Shown: positions 14,395 through 20,983 of the stretch, in pieces
Position numbering within the stretch: the first letter of the stretch is position 1
How the letters are laid out: each line of letters starts with the position of its first letter
DNA from: Scytonema sp. UIC 10036
Lineage (GTDB): Bacteria; Cyanobacteriota; Cyanobacteriia; Cyanobacteriales; Nostocaceae
Length of the DNA: 22,580 bases
Direction: 5' to 3'
NCBI RefSeq assembly: GCF_009725235.1
Contig: NZ_WJFC01000216.1
Coordinates: 1-22,580 of the forward strand
Notes under the pieces: generated by a model
Told to the model about the DNA's origin: nothing
The model's database searches: none
The model's input: only the letters and a program-made list of their open reading frames with translations
Program-made: the position numbers and the translations under genes

Positions 14395-15768
14395 TTAAAT
14401 CGCGCTAAAACGGAGTAAATCTTGGTCAATCGTAGTAAAACTGTATTCATAACCATCAGATTGATGAATTAGTTTAACGTGTCGTCGATCTAGAGAAATC
14501 CGATGACCGTTAATTAGCACTTCCACTCCTTTAGGAGTTGGAGTTTTAACTCTGGCACGATAAATTCCCCATCGAACGTGTTTGCGGTCTTTCAGTAAAG
14601 TGCAAACAACATAATCGCCTGCCGTAGCATGAGTATATTTTTGATTTTTGGCTACTAGCTTAACTTCTTTTTTACCAGTCATAGGATTTTTCTTGATACT
14701 AGCGATCGCTGGAAAACCTTTAGCATTCATTCTTTGTACAAGTCTAGTCCCATGTCCAGTACAGGTAGCCCGCAATGGTTGACAGATACGCAATTTAACT
14801 ATTTCTGATGTTCCGACACAAGCACTATCAATCCAATGAAGTTTTGGCAATCCACTTTTAATCCGAATCATCTTGGTAGATGCACCATCACCACTCATTA
14901 CAGGTAATCCGAATTGCTGTGCCATTTCAAATATTGCTTTACGAGTTGAATTTACAGTTGCTGCATCTGATAATGACTTTTTTTGGTGTGCTTTAATTTT
15001 TTGAAGAATTTCGCCTTTGTTTTTCAAAAATTGCTCTACTGGCTTATTTCCTTTTTTCTGGTTACATTTTTCGCAAGATAATGTGAGATTTGAGAATCGG
15101 TCACTACCTCCAAGTGAGCGGGGATTGATGTGTTCTATTTGTAGTGGCACATTTGTCTTTCCACAATACACACACTCTCTACCCCAATGTTCTAAGAGTA
15201 CTTCACGTAGAGTGTAGCCGAATAACGTACCTTGCTGATATTCAATACCTTCTATGTTTGGTGTCTCCATTTTTTGCAGATCGAATTTAACGGACTCAAT
15301 TGCAATGGATTTAATCGGTGTCACTTTAAGTAATCGTTTAATCCAAGTTTCGGTGGTTAACAACCGATGTCTTAAAGATGGTGGTAACCAACCTTGTGGC
15401 TTTTTGCGCTCGAATCTCTTTTTCCGATAGCGAAGTCTTCTAGATCTTCTTGAACGACGAACACCTGCTCTAGTCAGCATTTCCATTTTAATGGCTAGTC
15501 CACGATGTTCTAATTCCATCGCCCAAATCACTTCGTTCTTATTTAAGTCTACTAAGGAAAATCCAGTTATTTTAGAGCCTGGATCGATCCTCAGTTCTAA
15601 ATATGGTTCTACGTTTTCATCTACCATACTCTCTAAAATTAAGGTAAATGGGAATAAATTCAGTTTTTTAGCTTTGCCTTGAGATTGTAAAATCCTCGCT
15701 CTAACTGGCGTTGTTGGTTTTAGTATTTTTCCATTTTTACTCAGAACGAATACAGAGTTGGTAATCAT
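14395..15768 (-). CDS. iscB: IscB, RNA-guided RuvC/HNH nuclease
   Basis: 457 aa, intact. Domains in order: the N-terminal PLMP-type segment (VLSKNGKILKPTTPVRAR, with ILKP in place of PLMP). RuvC-I with D62 in LRIDPGSKITGF. An arginine-rich bridge helix at about 100-123 (RRSRRSRRLRYRKKRFERKK). RuvC-II with E158 in IAIESVKFD. An HNH module with zinc cysteines C199/C202 and C232/C235, H213 in IEHINPRSLGG and N227 in SNLTLSC. RuvC-III with H311 and D314 in KLHWIDSACVG. A C-terminal beta domain ending near DGYEYSF, the target-interacting region. IscB uses an omega RNA to cut DNA and is the ancestor of Cas9 (established). The candidate RNA lies directly upstream. No transposase is adjacent. A HIP1 site at 14702 suggests long residence in this lineage. 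Confidence 0.95.
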   Translation of the reverse strand: MITNSVFVLSKNGKILKPTTPVRARILQSQGKAKKLNLFPFTLILESMVDENVEPYLELRIDPGSKITGFSLVDLNKNEVIWAMELEHRGLAIKMEMLTRAGVRRSRRSRRLRYRKKRFERKKPQGWLPPSLRHRLLTTETWIKRLLKVTPIKSIAIESVKFDLQKMETPNIEGIEYQQGTLFGYTLREVLLEHWGRECVYCGKTNVPLQIEHINPRSLGGSDRFSNLTLSCEKCNQKKGNKPVEQFLKNKGEILQKIKAHQKKSLSDAATVNSTRKAIFEMAQQFGLPVMSGDGASTKMIRIKSGLPKLHWIDSACVGTSEIVKLRICQPLRATCTGHGTRLVQRMNAKGFPAIASIKKNPMTGKKEVKLVAKNQKYTHATAGDYVVCTLLKDRKHVRWGIYRARVKTPTPKGVEVLINGHRISLDRRHVKLIHQSDGYEYSFTTIDQDLLRFSAI

Positions 15769-15957
15769 TTGATTAGCTCCCTATTGGGGTGTAGTTTGCC
15801 TCGACACTGCTTTTAAACTTCTCAAAAAGTTCGGTGTTACACTATGGCAAAGTAGCTATGTTCCTCCCTCGACGCTTGAGACTGGCAAATCTCATTAAGT
15901 CATCATTTAAAAGCGGACTAAAATCCTTGCGGATAACATAGAATAAACAGTTCTATG
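15769..15957 (-). ncRNA. Candidate omega RNA for IscB
   Basis: This gene-free region directly 5' of iscB is where IscB guide RNAs are encoded. Read on the minus strand, it offers five helices. CATAGAA/TTCTATG (15957-15951 with 15943-15937). ATCC-GCAA-GGAT with a GNRA loop (15934-15923). TGAGA/TCTCA (15894-15890 with 15881-15877). The outer helix TTTGCC/GGCAAA (15851-15846 with 15800-15795), enclosing ACAC/GTGT (15837-15834 with 15807-15804) and AACTT/AAGTT (15831-15827 with 15820-15816). The TGAGA hairpin loop repeats TTTGCC, so it could compete for GGCAAA and form a pseudoknot. The guide should lie just 5' of the scaffold, near or beyond 15940. The 5' end is not certain. Confidence 0.65.
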
Positions 15958-16027
15958 CTGAGTCTGGTGAAGTCAGTTAACCGAATTACTTCAATTAACT
16001 ACGAATTCCTTCGTTTTGCCTACTTCT

Positions 16028-16747
16028 CTAATAAGAACCTTCACGCAACAATTGAGAAATTTCCTCTTGACAGTGTTGTGTTAATTCTGTCACTACAGTT
16101 TTTGCTTTTTTCCCCTGATATTTTTCTTTCTGATGTGGCTTAATCCAATAAGGTTGACCGATCAGTACGGCGACTCGACGATAGGTAACCATAGGATGCC
16201 AACCCGATTGATTGAATAAAGGTTCTGAAGGATCGAACAAACTCAATAATCTCAGGGGTACAGCAGAAGTGTTAACTTCTTCAAGGGAAGCTATGGCAAT
16301 AGGCAAAACTGCTAAATCCGGTACTTGCGCTCGCAATGCCAAATGGGCAAAACCTCTCTGAAATTCTCCTATACTATTGGGTTTAGTGAATTTCACCATT
16401 GGTTCTGTACCTTCAGGAAACACTCCTACCAATTGCTTTGACTGTAACAGAATTTGTGCCTGGTGAAAAAAGCTTTGCTGGCGCTGTTGATTGGCTTCTA
16501 GTGGAAAGCACCCTAATTGCGCCGTCACAATCTCCCGCATGATTGGGACTTGTCCCATGTAGTGATGACAAGCAAAGCGGATCGGGCTTGACAGGGCTGC
16601 CATCAAGATTGGTGCATCCATAAAGCTGCGGTGATTGCTCACTACTAACACACTGGCGTCTTGAGGAATGCGATCCTCATAGTAGCGAAATATTTTAGTT
16701 GATAGCGCCGCCAGTAACCAACGAGAAATCTCAAGGGGGCTCTTCAT
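16028..16747 (-). CDS. 1-acylglycerol-3-phosphate O-acyltransferase-like protein
   Basis: 239 aa. The catalytic HX4D motif is H39-RSFM-D44 (VVSNHRSFMDAP) and the glycerophosphate-binding motif is FPEGTEP at 110-116, both diagnostic of the PlsC/LPLAT superfamily. A weak hydrophobic N-terminal segment (ISRWLLAAL) suggests peripheral membrane binding. It uses acyl-ACP or acyl-CoA to acylate an alcohol (family knowledge). The acceptor could be lysophosphatidic acid, but linkage to a PES-like hydrolase raises phytol, plastoquinol or diacylglycerol as alternatives. ATG at 16747. The last residues KREGSY-like tail (LLREGSY) and stop lie 71 bases before the left hairpin of the iscB element, so slight truncation by the insertion cannot be excluded. 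Confidence 0.88.
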   Translation of the reverse strand: MKSPLEISRWLLAALSTKIFRYYEDRIPQDASVLVVSNHRSFMDAPILMAALSSPIRFACHHYMGQVPIMREIVTAQLGCFPLEANQQRQQSFFHQAQILLQSKQLVGVFPEGTEPMVKFTKPNSIGEFQRGFAHLALRAQVPDLAVLPIAIASLEEVNTSAVPLRLLSLFDPSEPLFNQSGWHPMVTYRRVAVLIGQPYWIKPHQKEKYQGKKAKTVVTELTQHCQEEISQLLREGSY

Positions 16748-16837
16748 CTTTTTACTTTTTGCAGCTTATCTTGATAAAATTTTTACATTTCTTAACTGAG
16801 AAAGACGACTGCCTTAAGGTAGAAATGTCATATCAAT

Positions 16838-16993
16838 ATGCACCAAGAAAATCCTTATGAAGACGGGAGTTCGGAGATTTGGCACTCTAAAATCAAGAGA
16901 AAAATTTTCTACAAATTCTTAGTAAATATTCTCCTTTTTGTGGAGAAATTAACTGAGTTTATGGCTAACTGGAAAATAGGGCATAGCGCATAG
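16838..16993 (+). CDS. Possible small protein of 51 aa
   Basis: ATG to TAG, 51 codons. The N-terminus is polar (MHQENPYEDGSSEIW), followed by a basic patch (KIKRK) and one hydrophobic segment (IFYKFLVNILLFVEKL) long enough to be an amphipathic or membrane helix. The last codons run into the GGGCATA repeat. AAGGTAG lies about 20 bases upstream, too far for a standard Shine-Dalgarno. Composition is protein-like but could be chance in AT-rich DNA. Family unknown. Confidence 0.25.
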   Translation: MHQENPYEDGSSEIWHSKIKRKIFYKFLVNILLFVEKLTEFMANWKIGHSA

Positions 16994-17044
16994 GGCATGG
17001 GAAGAAATAATTTATTGCCCGTTGCCCATTGCCTGTTGCCCATT
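16976..17044. repeat. Heptamer palindrome GGGCATA / TTGCCCA
   Basis: The left words GGGCATA, GCGCATA and GGGCATG (about 16979-16999) face the right words TTGCCCG, TTGCCCA, TTGCCTG and TTGCCCA (about 17018-17045). The two sides can pair as a long imperfect stem. STRR type, lying just upstream of the metG promoter. Confidence 0.75.
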
Positions 17045-17085
17045 TTCTTTTGAACCAAGGAGATTTGCTAATATTAAAATGTGGC

Positions 17086-17114
17086 TTGAAAATATAGGAG
17101 TTCTGTTATATAAT
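17086..17114 (+). promoter_or_regulatory. Sigma-70-type promoter of metG
   Basis: TTGAAA (17086-17091), a 17-base spacer and TATAAT (17109-17114): one mismatch from consensus at -35, a perfect -10 and optimal spacing. Predicted transcription start is near 17121, giving a leader of about 64 bases for metG at 17185. Confidence 0.7.
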
Positions 17115-17184
17115 GGCGTGGTTTTGCCCGGAAAAGTAAAATAGAAAACAAAACATATTTTTTAACAACTCGTTTTTACTCTAC

Positions 17185-18786
17185 ATGAATCAAGTCAATA
17201 AAACAGAAAAGACGTTTGCACTCACAACGCCCTTGTACTATGTAAACGATTTACCTCACATTGGCAGTGCTTACACAACGATGGCAGCAGATGCGGTGGT
17301 CAGATTTCAGAGACTGCTGGGACATCATGCTTTGCTGATTACAGGTACAGACGAACACGGACAAAAAATTCAGCGGACAGCAGAAAGTAAAGGGCTTGCG
17401 CCCCAAGACTTTTCTGATGAAATGTCCCTTGGTTTTGTCTCTTTGTGGAAATTGCTCGACATTCAGTACGATCGCTTTATTCGGACAACCTCACCTCGCC
17501 ACGAACTCATAGTTAGAGAGTTTTTCCAGCGAGTCTGGAATTCGGGAGACATTTACCAGGGACAACAAAAAGGTTGGTACTGTGTATCTTGTGAGGAATT
17601 TAAAGAAGAGCGAGAATTATTAGAGGGTCACCGCTGTCCCATCCATATTAACAAAGAGGTAGAATGGCGGGATGAGCAAAACTATTTCTTCCGGTTATCC
17701 AAATATCAGACACAGCTACAAGCACTTTACGAATCCCGACCAGATTTTATCCTGCCGGAAAGCCGGAGAAAAGAAGTTCTGAATTTTGTCGAGGGTGGTT
17801 TGCAGGACTTCTCTATTTCACGTATCAACGTGGACTGGGGTTTTCCAGTACCATCTGACCCCAACCATACCCTTTATGTTTGGTTTGATGCCTTACTGGG
17901 TTACGTAACTGCACTGCTAGAACCTGAAGACGAACCAACTTTAGAGAATGCTACAGCCAAATGGTGGCCAGTCAACTTACATCTAATTGGTAAAGATATT
18001 CTCCGCTTTCATGCAGTATACTGGCCTGCAATGCTCATGTCAGGGGGTTTGCCTTTACCAGAGAAAGTTTTTGGGCATGGTTTTTTGACTAAAGACGGTC
18101 AGAAAATGGGTAAATCTTTAGGTAACACTCTCGATCCAGTGGCACTGGTCGAGCGTTATGGTAGTGATGCAGTTCGTTATTACTTTCTTAAGGAAATTGA
18201 ATTCGGCAAGGATGGCGACTTTAATGAAAGTAGATTCATTAATATTCTAAATGCAGATTTGGCAAATGATTTAGGTAATTTGTTAAACCGCACTTTGAAT
18301 ATGGTGAAGAAATACTGTGCCGGAAATCTTCCGCCAGTAGCGAATGATGATATATCGTCAGATCATCCTTTGAAATCCATCGGTTTGCATCTTGGAGAGC
18401 AGGTACGCAATGCTTATGAAGCACTCGCTTTCACTCAAGCTTGTGAGGCTGTACTTCTGCTAGTACAAGCTAGCAATAAGTTTATTGATGAACAAGCACC
18501 TTGGTCGTTATATAAACAAGGGCAGCAACAAGCAGTAGAACAAGTGCTTTATGCAGTTCTTGAATCAGTGAGACTAGCTGCCTATCTTCTATCTCCCATT
18601 ATTCCAAATATTAGTAGCGATATATACCAGCAACTGGGCTTTGGAATAAATTTTAACGAACAAATAAAAACTTCAATAGCTGCTCCTTTTTTAATTCACG
18701 GAACATGGGGTGTACTCTCAGCCCAACAAAAGCTGGGTGAACCAAAACCCATCTTTAAGCGCATAGAATTACCTAAAAACGATTAG
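17185..18786 (+). CDS. metG: Methionyl-tRNA synthetase
   Basis: Class I synthetase of 533 aa that charges initiator and elongator tRNA-Met in the cytosol. The HIGH motif variant is PHIGSAY (about 24-30), and TGTDEHGQKI follows. The connective domain keeps one zinc-type knuckle, C133-x2-C136 with C and H at RCPIH. The KMSKS loop reads K307-M-G-K-S311. The anticodon-binding helical domain follows (LADLGN-like NDLGNLLNRTLN, then NKFIDEQAPWSLYK, which stacks on the CAU anticodon). There is no C-terminal tRNA-binding (EMAP-II) domain, so this is the short form. The ATG at 17185 lacks a Shine-Dalgarno, but a strong promoter precedes it. A 7-bp hairpin follows the stop. Confidence 0.97.
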   Translation: MNQVNKTEKTFALTTPLYYVNDLPHIGSAYTTMAADAVVRFQRLLGHHALLITGTDEHGQKIQRTAESKGLAPQDFSDEMSLGFVSLWKLLDIQYDRFIRTTSPRHELIVREFFQRVWNSGDIYQGQQKGWYCVSCEEFKEERELLEGHRCPIHINKEVEWRDEQNYFFRLSKYQTQLQALYESRPDFILPESRRKEVLNFVEGGLQDFSISRINVDWGFPVPSDPNHTLYVWFDALLGYVTALLEPEDEPTLENATAKWWPVNLHLIGKDILRFHAVYWPAMLMSGGLPLPEKVFGHGFLTKDGQKMGKSLGNTLDPVALVERYGSDAVRYYFLKEIEFGKDGDFNESRFINILNADLANDLGNLLNRTLNMVKKYCAGNLPPVANDDISSDHPLKSIGLHLGEQVRNAYEALAFTQACEAVLLLVQASNKFIDEQAPWSLYKQGQQQAVEQVLYAVLESVRLAAYLLSPIIPNISSDIYQQLGFGINFNEQIKTSIAAPFLIHGTWGVLSAQQKLGEPKPIFKRIELPKND

Positions 18787-18816
18787 TTGTTTCAAGTTTC
18801 TTTTTCTAATTTATCG

Positions 18817-18835
18817 GGACTAAATTTATTAGTCC
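18817..18835. terminator. Weak hairpin downstream of metG
   Basis: GGACTAA (18817-18823) pairs perfectly with TTAGTCC (18829-18835) around ATTTA, about 30 bases after the metG stop. It is followed by TGAAAAA rather than a T-run. Possible attenuation of read-through into the next genes. Confidence 0.35.
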
Positions 18836-18922
18836 TGAAAAATTATCATAAACCACTCTATCTTGACATCTGGGAAATTAAGTATCAATTATTACATTGA
18901 ATAAAAAAGAGGTATGACAACA

Positions 18923-19558
18923 ATGTTGAATAATCTAGAAAACGACTCAATATTTACACCGGAACAAGTTTTGGAAAATCGGGGTCGTGTAGCTATATTT
19001 ATAGATGGGTCAAATTTATTTTATGCTGCACTGCAACTGGGAATTGAAATTGATTACACAAAACTTCTATCCAGGCTAACAGGAGGTTCTAGACTCCTGC
19101 GGGCTTTTTTCTACACCGGAGTAGATCGAACTAACGAAAAGCAACAAGGTTTTTTACTGTGGATGCGGCGTAACGGTTACAGAGTGATTGCTAAAGATTT
19201 GGTACAGCTACCGGATGGCTCGAAAAAAGCTAACTTAGACGTAGAAATAGCTGTGGATATGATGGCTTTAGTAGATTCATATGATACAGCAGTGCTAGTC
19301 AGTGGAGATGGGGATCTGGCATACGCAGTTAATTCTGTTAGTTACCGTGGTGTACGAGTAGAAGTCGTGAGCTTGCGCTCAATGACAAGTGATAGCTTAA
19401 TTAACGTGAGCGATCGCTATATTGATTTAGAAGCAGTCAAAGAAGATATTCAAAAAACACCCCGCCAAAGCTATCCTTACCGACCATTATCAGCAGGTCT
19501 GGGTTTTTTGGATGAACCTAGAGAGAGTGACACTCACTTGGAAATTCAAGAGCAGTAA
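18923..19558 (+). CDS. LabA-like NYN-domain protein
   Basis: About 211 aa with one NYN (PIN-like) domain. Counting from the alternative ATG at 18914, the acidic and polar active-site residues are D31 and N34 in IFIDGSNLFY, D115 in EIAVDMMAL, and D132/D134 in LVSGDGDLAY. The ending SLRSMTSDSLINVSDRYIDL is the part shared with LabA. NYN domains are predicted metal-dependent RNases. LabA itself modulates circadian output in Synechococcus (established), but this could be any of several paralogues, so I give no symbol. The ATG at 18923 is preferred because AGAGG (18908-18912) is then ten bases away, against one base for 18914. Its TAA overlaps the lptC ATG (TAATG). Confidence 0.85.
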   Translation: MLNNLENDSIFTPEQVLENRGRVAIFIDGSNLFYAALQLGIEIDYTKLLSRLTGGSRLLRAFFYTGVDRTNEKQQGFLLWMRRNGYRVIAKDLVQLPDGSKKANLDVEIAVDMMALVDSYDTAVLVSGDGDLAYAVNSVSYRGVRVEVVSLRSMTSDSLINVSDRYIDLEAVKEDIQKTPRQSYPYRPLSAGLGFLDEPRESDTHLEIQEQ

Positions 19559-20808
19559 TGAATCAACAAGACAATAGACAAGGTGAGACAAGGAGGACAA
19601 GGGAGACAAGGGGGAATTTTCTCCCTTACTCAAACATTCCCTCACTCAGACACTCAGACACTCGCCCCATCTTTCTCTCCCTCCTTTGTGTTCTGACAAT
19701 GGTGCTAGCTGCTTGTGGGGGAGGACAATCTAACGTGGTAGATAAACCGCCGATCCAGAATCCTCCATCAAATGCTAAGGAAAGTAACTTGACTTTTATT
19801 GGCGTTTCCCTACTACAAGCAGATGAACTGGGACGACCTATTTGGAAAGTGATTGCTAAACAAGCAAAATATACAAAAGATAAACAAATTGGTGAAGCAG
19901 AAAGCCCTTACGGCGAGCTGTATCAAGATGGTAAAGTTGTATACCAAGTACAAGCACAGCAAGCAGATATTGAACAAGATGGCAAGCAACTTTTTTTGAA
20001 AGGAAAAATTGTTGCTACAGATCCTCGCAACGGTGTGGTTTTGCGAGGAAATGAATTGGAGTGGCGACCTAAAGAAGATTTGCTAATTGTTCGTAACAAT
20101 ATCCACGGAACTCACAAGCAACTGCAAGCAGTGGCACAGGAAGCACGAGTAAAAACTCGCGCTTCTCGCGTGGACTTTTCAGGGGGAGTTGTAGCACAAT
20201 CAGTCGAGCCGGTTATGCAAATGCGAACAGAGCATTTGATTTGGAAAATCAAAGAGGAAAAACTGATAGGCGATCGCCCCATGCAAATCAACCGCTATAA
20301 GAACAACCAAGTGACCGACCGTGGAAGAGGAGATTATGCTGAAGTTAATCTAAAAACCAAGATTGCCGTTGTTAAGAAAAATGCTCAAATAGAACTACTA
20401 GATCCACCCGTACAGGTAGCTAGTAATGAAATGACTTGGAATCTAAACACGGAAATCGTGAACGCAAACGCTCCCGTACAGGTATTCCATAAAGTAGAAA
20501 ATGTGAGAGTTACGGCTAACAGAGGAGAGATGAAGATACAAGAGAAAACAGTTTACCTCACAGGAGATGTTTATGCTGTTGGGGAACGCCGCCAATCTCT
20601 GAAATCCAACAATCTCACGTGGTATCTTGATAAAAAATTAGTTGAAGGACAGGGTAATGTCGTTTACCGACAAATCGACCCCCCCTTAGCTTTTAAAGGT
20701 CAACAGGCTACTGGTAACATTCAAGCAGAAACCATTGAAGTCAAAGGTGGCTCCTCAAGCGATCGCGTGGTGACAGAAATTATGCCGAAAGAGTTAAAAA
20801 GTAATTAG
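19558..20808 (+). CDS. lptC: LptC-family lipoprotein (LPS export, periplasmic bridge)
   Basis: 416 aa. A hydrophobic segment FLSLLCVLTMVLAAC ends in a lipobox, L50-A-A-C53, predicting a lipoprotein at the cytoplasmic membrane. The first LptC/OstA-like beta domain (about 75-190: LTFIGVSLLQADELGRPIW, then YGELYQDGKVVYQVQAQQAD) is followed by a second, repetitive jellyroll-like half (about 200-405). This double length is usual for cyanobacteria, and LptC elsewhere is about 190 aa. It should link LptBFG to LptA. The 38 residues before the hydrophobic core include ETRRTRETRG, read from an AGACAAGG nonamer array (19575-19614), so the real or ancestral signal may have been shorter. Translationally coupled to the NYN gene. 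It converges on the carboxypeptidase gene. Confidence 0.85.
   Translation: MNQQDNRQGETRRTRETRGNFLPYSNIPSLRHSDTRPIFLSLLCVLTMVLAACGGGQSNVVDKPPIQNPPSNAKESNLTFIGVSLLQADELGRPIWKVIAKQAKYTKDKQIGEAESPYGELYQDGKVVYQVQAQQADIEQDGKQLFLKGKIVATDPRNGVVLRGNELEWRPKEDLLIVRNNIHGTHKQLQAVAQEARVKTRASRVDFSGGVVAQSVEPVMQMRTEHLIWKIKEEKLIGDRPMQINRYKNNQVTDRGRGDYAEVNLKTKIAVVKKNAQIELLDPPVQVASNEMTWNLNTEIVNANAPVQVFHKVENVRVTANRGEMKIQEKTVYLTGDVYAVGERRQSLKSNNLTWYLDKKLVEGQGNVVYRQIDPPLAFKGQQATGNIQAETIEVKGGSSSDRVVTEIMPKELKSN
19575..19614. repeat. AGACAAGG-type repeat array in the lptC leader
   Basis: Four imperfect 9-10-base units of the GACAAGGRG type, the family of 1-30 and 7467-7525. They stay in frame in the lptC leader and add Arg/Thr-rich residues before the signal sequence. 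Confidence 0.8.
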
Positions 20809-20983
20809 TTAGTGGTTAGTTGTTAGTTGTTAGTTGTTGGTTGAAGAATGAACCACTAACCACTAACCACTAACTACTAACCACTATCCTCTAGTTAGTT
20901 GTTAGTTGTTAGTTGTTGGTTGAAGAATGAACCACTAACCACTAACCACTAACTACTAACCACTAACTACTAACCACTATCCT
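20806..20983. repeat. Duplicated heptamer palindrome between convergent genes
   Basis: A unit of about 79 bases (starts 20815 and 20894) is built from GTTAGTT words, a GGTTGAAGAATGAACC-like turn and CCACTAA words, and is repeated in tandem. The second copy has 14 extra bases, two more heptamers. Each unit is a self-complementary hairpin. It begins at the lptC stop and includes the carboxypeptidase stop (TAG, 20977-20979), so it is a likely bidirectional terminator. Confidence 0.85.

Larger units (their letters stand above)
14395..15957 (-). mobile_element. Putative iscB element (non-autonomous ISC type)
   Basis: The stretch from the hairpin at 15937-15957 to the iscB stop separates two genes that look functionally related, as an insertion would. 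A 7-bp hairpin, CATAGAA/TTCTATG, is at the left side, similar in kind to the subterminal hairpins of IS200/IS605-type ends. No TnpA gene, target duplication or right-end hairpin is visible. The exact boundaries are not determined; the right end must lie within or next to the 44-base heptamer spacer. Confidence 0.45.
16748..17184. other. Divergent intergenic region upstream of metG
   Basis: This 437-base gap between the minus-strand acyltransferase and metG holds a possible 51-aa ORF (16838-16993), a heptamer palindrome (16976-17044) and the metG promoter (17086-17114). The remainder is AT-rich with no other visible feature. Confidence 0.6.

Noticed and set aside
14395..15768. Cas9 or HNH homing endonuclease
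   Set aside because: The length (457 aa), PLMP-type N-terminus, short bridge helix, lack of a REC lobe and absence of cas1/cas2 or a CRISPR array fit IscB rather than Cas9. The split RuvC excludes a simple homing endonuclease.
14703..19411. HIP1-free stretch as a sign of foreign DNA
   Set aside because: The gap includes metG, a core gene, and similar gaps occur in the kinase operon, so the spacing is not informative.
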